Source: Gammaproteobacteria bacterium (GTDB lineage Bacteria > Pseudomonadota > Gammaproteobacteria > JADZEE01). Taken from it: a stretch of 64,000 nucleotides of DNA. Positions 54,902-63,858 of the stretch are shown here, in pieces. The notes under the pieces were generated by a model. It was not told where the DNA came from, searched no databases, and saw only the letters and a list, made by a program, of their open reading frames with translations. How positions within the stretch are numbered: position 1 is the first letter of the stretch; each line of letters opens with the position of its first letter. A program made the translations under genes and the position numbers. The DNA is taken from NCBI GenBank assembly GCA_020850735.1, contig JADZEE010000009.1, forward strand, positions 38,977 to 102,976. Reading direction: 5' to 3'.

Positions 54902-56074
54902 CTAGCTGTCGCTTCGCTCGAACTTGACCCTGCGGTCAGCTCCATCGACCATGAAAGCTACCGGTACCATAAGAACAAATGCTGCCAGATGGAAGAACAC
55001 ACCAGACCACAGCAGAGGCGCAAAGCGTCCTCCAACCACCACCATTGCTGCCAGAGCGGGGCCGGCAGCGAAGCCGATGCTTTGCAATGTATAACTGAAG
55101 CTCGCGAGACGACCGTGATGATCCAATCCGGCCATCACCCCCATCATGTAAGGAAAGAAAACCAGCCACATGCCCATGTAGATCTGCACGACCACGGCGT
55201 AGACCAGAAACGAACGTGGCGCCAGCGCAATTGCGGACAGGCCAGTTACCATCAACATGAGCGCAATTGCTACCGGCCATGCGCGACCATAGCGCAACCC
55301 TATTATCAAGGGCACCAGGGCGCCAACTGCGCCCCAAACCTGAGAACCGGCCAATACGTTGCTGACCTGCTGGGCGCGAAAGCCTGCCTGTAAACCCACT
55401 TCAGCAATATAAGGCCAGACACCGCCAACAGCGAGATAGAATCCAATGGTCCCACCGATGGCCATTGCGTTGGGGCGCGTCAGAAACAGCTTCGGTATCC
55501 GGTTTGAACGAGCACTCCCAGGACTTCCCGAGGATACCGGGAACCAGGCTGCGAGCAACAACCCAGGCAAGGTCACAAAGGCTATGAGGAGGAATATTGC
55601 ATAGGGTCCCGCAATGTCCGTGAGCCATGGGATGATGGCGAACCCCGCCGCCGCTACGAGCAGCGTCATCACCGTAAAACCACCAAAAATACGATCTGGA
55701 GATGTCATCCCCGCTATAGCTGCCGCCATCACGCCGGAGGCCAGTCCCACACCGAGACCTGTCATCAAGCGCAGGGCCGTCAGCGGTTCGAAGGATGGTA
55801 TTAGCATCGACAGAAGATTGCCGCTTAGTACCAGTGCAAGTCCGGCAAAAGCCACCAGGCGGCGGTCAATCCTGTGCATCGAAACCGCGACGACAACCGT
55901 GCCGGCCATCGCGCCAACCATCTCCGCCGCCGTTACAACGCCTGCATGCGACGGACTCAAGGAAAAATACGCGATGTAGGTCGAGATCAATGCGGGCTTA
56001 AGCCCGATAACCATCACGGCCCCTAGTCCGGTAAACAGAACAGCGAACAACCGCAGGTTCACAAGGCTCGACAA
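54902..56074 (-). CDS. MFS transporter
   Basis: A 390-residue inner-membrane transporter with about 12 hydrophobic helices. Motif A-like segments follow helix 2 (VSMHRIDRRLVAFAG) and helix 8, and GLGVGLASGVMAAAIAG is typical. It is the last gene of the low-GC island, 111 bp after the TonB receptor gene. It probably carries the substrate, delivered to the periplasm by the receptor, into the cytoplasm; this is inferred from context. The start is a TTG at 56074 (MSSLVNLRL); no upstream ATG is in frame. Confidence 0.85.
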   Translation of the reverse strand: MSSLVNLRLFAVLFTGLGAVMVIGLKPALISTYIAYFSLSPSHAGVVTAAEMVGAMAGTVVVAVSMHRIDRRLVAFAGLALVLSGNLLSMLIPSFEPLTALRLMTGLGVGLASGVMAAAIAGMTSPDRIFGGFTVMTLLVAAAGFAIIPWLTDIAGPYAIFLLIAFVTLPGLLLAAWFPVSSGSPGSARSNRIPKLFLTRPNAMAIGGTIGFYLAVGGVWPYIAEVGLQAGFRAQQVSNVLAGSQVWGAVGALVPLIIGLRYGRAWPVAIALMLMVTGLSAIALAPRSFLVYAVVVQIYMGMWLVFFPYMMGVMAGLDHHGRLASFSYTLQSIGFAAGPALAAMVVVGGRFAPLLWSGVFFHLAAFVLMVPVAFMVDGADRRVKFERSDS

Positions 56075-56185
56075 AATCCATTCCCACTTGGGTCCCGCAT
56101 GGTTGAAGGCTAAGGCATTGGTAAGGCGGTGCCCTGCATTTTTGGCCCTAACTGGTGATAGCGAGCCACCGCTTGACCGGCCTCA

Positions 56186-58285
56186 TCAGAAAGTGAAACG
56201 ACCTTCGACGCCAAAGCTCCTGGGCTGGGCCCGAAAACCGATATCGAACGGCAGACCGCTAAACAGACTGGGGTTGTAATCTGCGTAATAGCGTTCATCG
56301 GTCAGGTTTCGGCCCCAAATGTAGAACCCCCACTTATCGACTTCCACACCAGTGCGAACGTCGATCAGTTCTAACGGCTTCTGGACCTGGACATTGTCCA
56401 ACTGCCAGTACTTCTTGCCCCGGTGCTCGTAATCCAATCGCAGCATGCCACCCAGGGCTCCGGTTATGCTGAAGTCATACTGGAAGCCGGCGTTCGCCGT
56501 CCAGGCTGTGTTCTTGGGTGTGCGGTTGCCTTCATTGCCGGGGAACGTCGTAATTCGCTTGATCTCGCTGTCCGTGGTGCCAATTGCGCCAAAAACCTGC
56601 AGGCCATCAGTCACCAGAGCCTGAACCTCCAATTCGACGCCCCAGATATCGACCTTGTCGATATTGGAAATAATCTGACTGGCGGTGGCAGCATCAACTC
56701 TGAAGAACTGGAAGTCGTCGACGTTCTGGAGAAATACGGCTCCATTCGCAACCAGACGGTTATCCAACCATGTGGTTTTGAAACCGACCTCAAAGTTGTC
56801 GAGCGTCTCGTCCTGGAAAACCGGGATGCCCGGGGCATTGAAACCACCTGAGCGGAACCCACTGGAATAAGTCGCATAAACCATCTTGTCCTCTTCGAGG
56901 CGGTAGGTAGCGGTCACTTTGGGCTGCACGGAATCAAAAGAATGCTGGCGCGTCAGTCCACTGGCAAGGTTGGTCTGCTCGCGCTCGTCGTTGTCATAGC
57001 GAAGGGCAACTGACACAGTGAAACTGTCGCTGAAATCGAAATCCAACTGACCGAATACCGCGTAGGCCTCGTTGCTGTTGTCTTCCGTCAACGTGATCAA
57101 ATTCAGTGCCGGGTTTTCAATCTGCCCGGTGGTGCCGTCGAGGTCGAAGAAGGCACGGGTCAGAAGCTCGCGATCGGTGTGGATGTAGTATGCACCCGCG
57201 ATCCATCGCAAACGTTGATCAGAGCGGGACACCAGCCGGAGTTCCTGGCTGAGCAGCTTCACATCCAGATCCTGGCCCTGCCCTGCCTGGAAACCGAAGC
57301 CGAAGAAGCCACCGGGCGAGTCCACCGGGTTGCTGAAATCCAGGTCGCCCCGGTTGATCTCGGTCAGATCCGTGTAACCAGTGATGCCAGTAAGCGTGGC
57401 AAAGCCAAAGTCATTATCGAATTTGAAAGTCAATTCAGTGATGTCGCCAGAGGTCACGCCCACAATATTGGAACGCGGGGCGAAGATGTCGTTGGCATTG
57501 GTGGTGGGGACGACGCTGTCATACAGCCCGCCTGCCTCGAAATCCTGATAGGAGGCGCGAAAATCAAGTACGAGATTCTCGTTCGCCACCACAGTCAGAC
57601 GGCCACGCATCCCGCCGTCATGATCTATGAAATCGACCTTGTCACCAACGAAGGTGTTACGGATACGCCCGTCGTCTTCCTTGTAATAACCGCTGACACG
57701 AAACATGACCTTGTCATCGACGATGGGTCCCGAAATGCCAGCAGTGAAGTCCCAGGCATCACCGCGCCCATAACTGACGTTGGCAAAACCTTCGAACTCG
57801 TTGGTTGGCTGGCGGGTTACAATATTGACCGCGCCACCGATGGCGTTACGTCCATACAAAGCGCCCTGTGGTCCCTTCAAAACCTCGATTCGCTCGATGT
57901 CGTACAGATTCATCTTGAACTGCTTCTGGTTGTTCTGCGGCACGCCGTCGATGACGATGGCAACGGGCGCGTCGGCATTGTTTATCTGTGTCACGCCGCG
58001 CACCACCACGAAGGTATTGAGATAGGTGAAGCTGTCATCCAGCGACATATTGGGCACTAGGTTGACGAAATCCTGGGTGGTATGGATACCCGCGTCAGCG
58101 ATACGATCGGCGGTAAAAGCCGTCACCTGGATAGGCACGTCCTGCAACCGCTCCTCACGTTTTTGCGCGGTGACCAGAATTTCCTCCAGAGTCCCGACCT
58201 CATCGGCAACGACGGTGCCCATCGCGTCCATGGCCAGTGCCGTGAAGCCGGAGAGCAGGTAACGCAAAAAGATTGCAGGTTTCAT
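56186..58285 (-). CDS. TonB-dependent outer membrane receptor
   Basis: A 699-residue protein. A signal peptide (about 1-27) is followed by a TonB-box-like segment EEILVTAQKREE, a plug domain (about 48-150; VVRGVTQINNADAPVAIVID, RIEVLKGPQGALYGRNAIGG) and a 22-strand-type barrel ending in the aromatic C-terminus EGRFTF. It is of the sphingomonad/CirA-like class with unknown ligand. A good ribosome-binding site (AGGAGTAAGGAA) precedes the ATG. It lies 21 bp after the DUF917 gene, so it is probably cotranscribed and imports the substrate of the DUF917/HyuA pair. Confidence 0.93.
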   Translation of the reverse strand: MKPAIFLRYLLSGFTALAMDAMGTVVADEVGTLEEILVTAQKREERLQDVPIQVTAFTADRIADAGIHTTQDFVNLVPNMSLDDSFTYLNTFVVVRGVTQINNADAPVAIVIDGVPQNNQKQFKMNLYDIERIEVLKGPQGALYGRNAIGGAVNIVTRQPTNEFEGFANVSYGRGDAWDFTAGISGPIVDDKVMFRVSGYYKEDDGRIRNTFVGDKVDFIDHDGGMRGRLTVVANENLVLDFRASYQDFEAGGLYDSVVPTTNANDIFAPRSNIVGVTSGDITELTFKFDNDFGFATLTGITGYTDLTEINRGDLDFSNPVDSPGGFFGFGFQAGQGQDLDVKLLSQELRLVSRSDQRLRWIAGAYYIHTDRELLTRAFFDLDGTTGQIENPALNLITLTEDNSNEAYAVFGQLDFDFSDSFTVSVALRYDNDEREQTNLASGLTRQHSFDSVQPKVTATYRLEEDKMVYATYSSGFRSGGFNAPGIPVFQDETLDNFEVGFKTTWLDNRLVANGAVFLQNVDDFQFFRVDAATASQIISNIDKVDIWGVELEVQALVTDGLQVFGAIGTTDSEIKRITTFPGNEGNRTPKNTAWTANAGFQYDFSITGALGGMLRLDYEHRGKKYWQLDNVQVQKPLELIDVRTGVEVDKWGFYIWGRNLTDERYYADYNPSLFSGLPFDIGFRAQPRSFGVEGRFTF

Positions 58286-58306
58286 TTCCTTACTCCTGAG
58301 TGTTGA

Positions 58307-59401
58307 TTACAGAGCAAGCAGTTTTTCGATGGGCTCGAACGTCTCGGCCAGACCAAATGCTTGTGGTCCGAAACAGGCAAGCGCTTCGCTGGTGCGCAGG
58401 GACGGCGGCGCACTGACCCCGATGATCTTCAGGCGCTGACCGTATTTGAGGCCTTCGGTGGTTATGGGTTCGGCCGTTTCGCGATCAACCATGCAGATAA
58501 GATCGGGAACGATGGCTCTCAAACCGGTCTCATCACGCGCAATCAGATGTTCGTTCTGGAACCTGACATCCATGCGCCTGCCGCCGCCGTCAAGGGCTTC
58601 GAGAACCACGCGCCCGATCGAGAAGCCGTGCGTAGTCTCGCGCAGAAGATCGACGATCTTGCCATCGAAGATAACGGCGCACTTGTTGTAATAGGCCGAA
58701 GTCCGGAGGTAATCGAGGAGCGAATCAACCGGGCCATCGCCGTGGCGACCCTGCGCAATCGCCCGGCCGATCCCATGCGCTAAGCTGAGCGTATTGCGCA
58801 CAGCCGTCCGTTTCACGTCGGCCCCGGTCATGGGATAGGCCGAAATCATCACGGACAGTCCCATGCGCATGGCGACCGCCCGGCTGATGTCCTCCGCCGA
58901 CTTTGAGCTGGCAGAACGCACGACCACGCTTTCCATGTGGTCGTTGGCGATGACCACCGGCGAGATCGGAACGCCATAGACATGGTAGGTGACCATGTGG
59001 ATTTCCGGGAAGGCGCGCCCCATGCCGTCGGCATCGATCACCGGAAGCCCGCGCCGGGCGGCAATGGCTATGGGCAAGGTGGAGTTGATGCCCCCGACCT
59101 CCGCCGGAAGAATATATTCAACCTTGCGTCCGGTTACCTGCTCCATGGTATCTATGACGAGATCGGCGTCCTTACCGTCCATCAGCTTTTCGATGGTCAC
59201 TGTAGGCGCGCCCAGCATGGCGACGATAAAGCAGGCGGCGGCGTCTGGTACGTCATCTGCGTCGACCACTTTCGGCACACCGTATTCCCGCATCATCTGC
59301 TGGGCGAACAAGCGTCCACAATAAGGGTCACCGCCGCCGCCAGCGCCAAGAAATGCAGCGCCGCGCGCAAAATCGACCATGTCCTCGACGGTGAGATTCA
59401 T
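58307..59401 (-). CDS. DUF917 family protein (S-methyl thiohydantoin desulfurase family)
   Basis: A 364-residue protein. The N-terminal glycine-rich motif ARGAAFLGAGGGGDPYCG and PAEVGGINSTLPIAIAARRG are typical of DUF917. DADGMGRAFPEIHMVTYHV is a central conserved block. Some members are annotated as S-methyl thiohydantoin desulfurases; the exact activity here is inferred from family annotation only. Its start overlaps the stop of hyuA by 4 bp (ATGA), so the two proteins probably act together. No HyuB subunit is encoded nearby. Confidence 0.88.
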   Translation of the reverse strand: MNLTVEDMVDFARGAAFLGAGGGGDPYCGRLFAQQMMREYGVPKVVDADDVPDAAACFIVAMLGAPTVTIEKLMDGKDADLVIDTMEQVTGRKVEYILPAEVGGINSTLPIAIAARRGLPVIDADGMGRAFPEIHMVTYHVYGVPISPVVIANDHMESVVVRSASSKSAEDISRAVAMRMGLSVMISAYPMTGADVKRTAVRNTLSLAHGIGRAIAQGRHGDGPVDSLLDYLRTSAYYNKCAVIFDGKIVDLLRETTHGFSIGRVVLEALDGGGRRMDVRFQNEHLIARDETGLRAIVPDLICMVDRETAEPITTEGLKYGQRLKIIGVSAPPSLRTSEALACFGPQAFGLAETFEPIEKLLAL

Positions 59402-60969
59402 GCCACGCGTTCCCCTTGCCCGCCATGGGTCTCGATCCTGAGTTCGCCGACGGCACGCACACGCAGCCGCACCGCGCCGCCGGGAACGTATTGCAGCGGG
59501 AATTCCTCTACATCAACGACCTCGACGGACTGGGGCTCTGCGCCAGCCGCGACAGCCTGTGCGGTTGCTTCCGCTCGCGCGTCCTCAATTGCTCGTTCAC
59601 GTCCGAGCGTTTCGTAGGAAAAGACCCGGTCCACCTCGCCACCCACCTGGGCAAAAGCTGCGCCGATAGCATTCGCGACCGCGGCATGGTTTGGGATGAC
59701 AACTTCGCTGATGCCTGGAATGGGTCGCGAGATGAGGACGGACCCACCGCCCACCAGAATGAGCGGAACCGCGCTTGAGCTCGACTTCATGCGGTCGACT
59801 GCTTCGGCCAGTTTCCGGTGAATGGTGTCGAGGGCGCAATTGATGAGCCTCGTATCCAGGCATTTGACGAGACCTGGATCACCCATTGAAACCTGACCGG
59901 CGGCAGCCGCGATATCGCTCGCCGTGAGGGTATCACCGCCAAACACGCATGCCTTTTCAGTCAGACGGAAACCAACCGATTCCGGCCCCACGCTCATGCC
60001 ATCGCCGGCAACGAGGCTGCCGCCGCCAAGGCCAATCGCCAGAATATCGGGCATGCGGAAATTGGTGCGCACCCCGCCGATGTCAACAGTGAGGGACGAT
60101 TCCCGCGGGAACCCATTCGCCAGCACACCGACATCGGTCGTAGTGCCGCCGATGTCGGCGACGATGGCGTTCATTGCGCCAGAGAGATAGGCAGCCCCGC
60201 GCATACTGTTGGTGGGGCCGGACGCGAACGTCAGCACAGGGTATTTTTCCACGAATGCGGCGATCATCAGCGTGCCGTCATTCTGGCTTATATAGAAGGG
60301 CGCGGTGATTTTGAGGCTTGTGAGTGCATTACGGAACGACCGCACCACATTGATCGACATCTCCGCCAGAGAGGCGTTCATGATGGCGGCGTTTTCCCGT
60401 TCCAAAAGACCGATACGACCGATGTTTCGCGACAGGCTGATAAGAACGTCAGGGATTTCGTTCCGGACAATCGCGGCGGCTCGTTCTTCCTGATCCGCGT
60501 TGATGGGGCTGAAAACCCCGGCAATGGCGACGGACCGCAGCCCTTTACGGCGCATGTCGCGCGCTGCTTCCGCCACCGCGATCTCGTCGAGCGGTGCATT
60601 GTCGCGCCCGTCAAATTGATAACCGCCACCCACCTGGTAGACATGTTGGCCGATCGCCTGACGCAGGCGGTCTGGCCAGTCGATAAGTGGCGGGATGCCG
60701 GTGCCGGAGGGCAGCGAAATTCGGATCAGGCCAACTTCAAGTAGACGTTTGGCCTCGACAAAGGCGTTGGTGAAGTGCGTGGTGCCGATCATCACCACGT
60801 CGATCGCTTCGGGAACGACCCGGGACTTTTCCATGATTGTGCCAATCGAGGCAATGATTCCGCTGCCGACGTCCTCCGTAGTAGGTGACTTGGTGAACGC
60901 AACCACGTCCCGGCCATCCATCAGGACGGCGTCCGTGTTCGTTCCACCCACATCAACACCGAGGCGCAT
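59398..60969 (-). CDS. Hydantoinase/oxoprolinase family protein (HyuA-like)
   Basis: A 523-residue ATP-grasp/ASKHA-like enzyme. The N-terminal MRLGVDVGGTNTDAVLMDGR is the phosphate-1 loop; IVADIGGTTTDVGVLANG the second phosphate motif, and VPLILVGGGSVL is another nucleotide loop. HyuA-type subunits phosphorylate cyclic amides (hydantoins, 5-oxoproline, or related) before ring opening. The usual beta subunit (HyuB) is missing; a DUF917 protein is translationally coupled instead. It is first in the operon, preceded by a promoter region with a GGTGG dyad. Confidence 0.92.
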   Translation of the reverse strand: MRLGVDVGGTNTDAVLMDGRDVVAFTKSPTTEDVGSGIIASIGTIMEKSRVVPEAIDVVMIGTTHFTNAFVEAKRLLEVGLIRISLPSGTGIPPLIDWPDRLRQAIGQHVYQVGGGYQFDGRDNAPLDEIAVAEAARDMRRKGLRSVAIAGVFSPINADQEERAAAIVRNEIPDVLISLSRNIGRIGLLERENAAIMNASLAEMSINVVRSFRNALTSLKITAPFYISQNDGTLMIAAFVEKYPVLTFASGPTNSMRGAAYLSGAMNAIVADIGGTTTDVGVLANGFPRESSLTVDIGGVRTNFRMPDILAIGLGGGSLVAGDGMSVGPESVGFRLTEKACVFGGDTLTASDIAAAAGQVSMGDPGLVKCLDTRLINCALDTIHRKLAEAVDRMKSSSSAVPLILVGGGSVLISRPIPGISEVVIPNHAAVANAIGAAFAQVGGEVDRVFSYETLGRERAIEDARAEATAQAVAAGAEPQSVEVVDVEEFPLQYVPGGAVRLRVRAVGELRIETHGGQGERVA

Positions 60970-61010
60970 GGTGCGCTACCGCAACCCTGGTCTACCGAGG
61001 ACTCCAAGCA

Positions 61011-61016
61011 TGTATA
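61011..61016 (-). promoter_or_regulatory. Candidate -10 for the hyuA operon
   Basis: TATACA on the minus strand, about 42 bp upstream of the hyuA start. A TTGACC lies 13 bp further upstream, too close for a standard spacer, which suggests activator dependence. Confidence 0.3.
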
Positions 61017-61066
61017 GTCAGATGATTACGGTCAAAGCCCGCGGAGGGTGGCTTACGGCCGTATTC

Positions 61067-61103
61067 GGGTGGGTGACAAACCGGCAGGTGGTAATACCCA
61101 CCC
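61067..61103. promoter_or_regulatory. Candidate operator of MalT-like regulator
   Basis: An inverted pair GGGTGGG (61067-61073) and CCCACCC (61097-61103), centres 30 bp apart, with a nested dyad GGTGG-TAATAC-CCACC (61087-61102). It lies between the regulator stop and the hyuA promoter, the expected place for a MalT/LuxR-type activator box. Confidence 0.45.
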
Positions 61104-61122
61104 TAACGGGTAGGCCGGTAGA

Positions 61123-63837
61123 TTAGACTATCAATGCCTCGGCTCGGGCCTTGGCCACTGCGCCGCCGCGCTTATCGACTTTGAGTTTGGTATAAATATT
61201 CTTGAGGTGAAACTTGACCGTATTTTCGGTCATGTTGAGGGCGCGGGCGATTTCCTTGTTCGAATAACCGTGGGCGAGTTCATTCAGCACCTCGATCTCG
61301 CGCGCGCTGAAATTGTGATTCGTCGTGACGCCCGATCGGATACGCGCCTGCTTCATGGTGTCCAACAGCCTGGCAATCTCTACCCGAACGAGACTGTCGA
61401 CAGTTTGCGCACGCTGCTGACGGAGCGCCTGGGCAAGTAGCGGCTCCATGGCACTGGCCTCGGCGAGGACGATGCGACTGGCTCCTTCGGGAATCGCAAG
61501 CCGGATCACACCCATCAGCTTGTCGATTGCAGCATCGACATCCCCACGCATGCGAAGTACCACGGCTTCCATGACATCTGCTTGGGCAAGGTGCAATAGG
61601 CGCTTGCCATCCTCGGCGAGTGTGCGGACGTCTTCAAGTACTTCCAGCGCGTTTGCACATGCGCCGTGTGCAATATGACAGCTGGCCAGTGCAATGCCAG
61701 ACTGGTGATGTGTGCGCCAGACATGGCGATTCGAACGCCAATCACCGAGCACAAAAGTGAAATCCCTGGACTGCAGGACGGTTTCGGCCTGACCTAGTTC
61801 ACCCGAGCCTACAAGAATGCGGATCCGCTCGGCCGCGATCAACGGGAGCAGGCGACGAAGCCCACGACGCCGCGCCGTTGCGGCTGCGCGATCGAGAATG
61901 ACAATAGCTTCATCGAGACCGTGCAGTTCAAGCGCCAAATGCGCCGCGGTTTCATAACCGGTCGCCAGAATATCGAACCAGCTGTCATTTTCCTCCAGGT
62001 GCGTGAGCGAGCCGGTGAGGTGGGCTTCGGCGGCTTGAAGATCATTTTTCAGATAGAGTACGGCGGCCAGCAACACATCGGCGATGGCCTTCTGCCCGCT
62101 GTCAACACCGAAATTCTCCTCAGCTGTAGCGAGTGCTTCCCGAAAAGTCGCTTCCGCCTCACGCAACCGGCCGGAAATCATTTGCACCTGACCCAAGTGA
62201 AAATAGGCATAGTTGAGTCCGAGGATCGAATTGCCGGTGCGCATGTGGTGAACGGCCTTGATGGCCGCGTCCTCAACAGCTGGACTGTCACCCAAACGCA
62301 GAGCCACCACAGCGATTGATTCGTATAGGGCTCCGAGCCCGATATGATCGGTCGGATAAAACGCTTCGGTGGCTTTAGTCAGGCGCCGGAAATCGTCTTC
62401 GTTGACCCATTTGTCCTCATAGCCGTCAATCACGCCGCCGATCAGCAAGCCGTCACGCTGGTTACGATAAGAATCCTCCGCCGGGGCCAGGAGGTCCTGG
62501 GGCATTCCACTAGCAATTAGCGCGCGTGCTTCACCCAGCTCACCATCCTTGATGTGCAGGTAAATCCTGGCATAACGCAGCGCTGCGTATTGGCAGCAGA
62601 TCGCTTGTGGAATGCCTCTGAGCAGGCTACGCAGCATGCCAATGCCACCGAACAGGATCAGTTCCCAGCCACCGGCGGCGGCAATGAGACTGGTTACCCG
62701 ATCATAGTCTCCAGCCACACGGGCATGGCGCACTGCTTCCACTGTCAAACCCTGATCTTCAAACCAGCGAGATGCGGAAAGATGCAACGCGGCAATGCGC
62801 TCGGGCGCACGTCGCTGCAGGATATCGAGCAGGAATTCACGGAATAACAGATGACAACGGAACCAGTACCGCTCCCCGTCCAGTGGAATGAGCAGTACGT
62901 GCAATCGTTCAAGCCAGGCGAGAATGTTCCTGCAATCCGTGCGCCCGGTCATGGCATTTGCCAGATCGCCATTGATCCGTTCGCAGACCGCAGTGTCAAG
63001 GAGAATGGCCGCCGCGTCCTTGTCGAGATCCCGAAAAACCTGCTCGGCGAAATAATCCGCCAGGTCAGCAGTGCGACCCGAATATCTTTCCATGAGATCG
63101 GCACGGTTACCGGTACCCTGTAACCACAGCTTGGCAAGCTGTAAGGCGACGCCCCAGCCCTCCGTTCGTTCCACCAGGCGCACGATGGCATCACGGTCCA
63201 GCGTGTCATCGAAAAGCGGCAGGGCGTCTTCTATACGAAAGCGCAGAGCTTCTATGCCGATCTCATGTAACATCCCCCTCGCCTTGAGCTTGGCGAGTGT
63301 CAGCGCAGGACGCTCCCGACTGCTCAGCACCATGTGGAGGTTGTCGGGGGCACGGTTGAGAATGCCCTCTATCAGCTGGTCCAACGGTGCTGACTGCACT
63401 CTGTGGTAATCGTCAAGGATCAGGATGATAGGTTCCCCAAGACGAGCCACGCTATTGAGAAAACCGGCCACCGCAGCGGTCAGCGGGACTTCGGTGAACC
63501 CCTGTCCGGCCGTTTTCTCCAGCTCGCCGAGCTCGGCGCCGCTCGCAACCAAAGACAAGACCAGTGTGGCGAGAAATTGCAGAGGATCACCATCATCCTC
63601 ATCCAGTGAAACCCATCCGGCAATGCCACCACTGGTACGAACGACAGTACGCCATTGTGCCAGCAGTGTCGTTTTTCCAAATCCGGCAGGTGACACCAGC
63701 AACGTAAGCCGGGCGCATCGCGCATCTTCCAACGCCCCAAGCGCCAGCGGACGTTCAATTTGGGTGACAAGCGACTGTGGCGGTTCCAACTTTGCCGCCA
63801 TCAAACAGTCTAGTTCGCTTCCCTCCCAGCTCTTCAC
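61123..63837 (-). CDS. MalT-like LuxR-family transcriptional activator (STAND ATPase)
   Basis: About 904 residues. An N-terminal STAND ATPase domain has Walker A SPAGFGKTTLLAQW and Walker B-like IILILDDYHR. A central TPR-like helical sensor region (about 380-810) follows. The C-terminal LuxR HTH has FSAREIEVLNELAHGYSNKE and NMTENTVKFHLKNIYTKL. MalT-type activators switch on target operons when ATP and an inducer are bound. It is upstream of hyuA on the same strand, separated by 153 bp with a dyad. The GTG at 63837 has GGAG at 9 nt; a TTG at 63858 and the ATG at 63801 (MAAKLEPPQ) are alternatives. Confidence 0.9.
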   Translation of the reverse strand: MKSWEGSELDCLMAAKLEPPQSLVTQIERPLALGALEDARCARLTLLVSPAGFGKTTLLAQWRTVVRTSGGIAGWVSLDEDDGDPLQFLATLVLSLVASGAELGELEKTAGQGFTEVPLTAAVAGFLNSVARLGEPIILILDDYHRVQSAPLDQLIEGILNRAPDNLHMVLSSRERPALTLAKLKARGMLHEIGIEALRFRIEDALPLFDDTLDRDAIVRLVERTEGWGVALQLAKLWLQGTGNRADLMERYSGRTADLADYFAEQVFRDLDKDAAAILLDTAVCERINGDLANAMTGRTDCRNILAWLERLHVLLIPLDGERYWFRCHLLFREFLLDILQRRAPERIAALHLSASRWFEDQGLTVEAVRHARVAGDYDRVTSLIAAAGGWELILFGGIGMLRSLLRGIPQAICCQYAALRYARIYLHIKDGELGEARALIASGMPQDLLAPAEDSYRNQRDGLLIGGVIDGYEDKWVNEDDFRRLTKATEAFYPTDHIGLGALYESIAVVALRLGDSPAVEDAAIKAVHHMRTGNSILGLNYAYFHLGQVQMISGRLREAEATFREALATAEENFGVDSGQKAIADVLLAAVLYLKNDLQAAEAHLTGSLTHLEENDSWFDILATGYETAAHLALELHGLDEAIVILDRAAATARRRGLRRLLPLIAAERIRILVGSGELGQAETVLQSRDFTFVLGDWRSNRHVWRTHHQSGIALASCHIAHGACANALEVLEDVRTLAEDGKRLLHLAQADVMEAVVLRMRGDVDAAIDKLMGVIRLAIPEGASRIVLAEASAMEPLLAQALRQQRAQTVDSLVRVEIARLLDTMKQARIRSGVTTNHNFSAREIEVLNELAHGYSNKEIARALNMTENTVKFHLKNIYTKLKVDKRGGAVAKARAEALIV

Positions 63838-63858
63838 GCTGCTTGCTCCGTAATGCAA

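Larger units (their letters stand above)
54866..63858. other. Low-GC accessory block (putative horizontally acquired island)
   Basis: From about 54.9 kb the base composition is visibly lower in GC than in the first 54 kb, codon usage changes (more A/T-ending codons), and no housekeeping genes occur. It contains an MFS transporter, a TonB-dependent receptor, DUF917, hydantoinase/oxoprolinase A and a MalT-like regulator, all on the minus strand. The left border is the recG remnant; the right border is at about 63.86 kb, where GC rises again. Confidence 0.6.
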
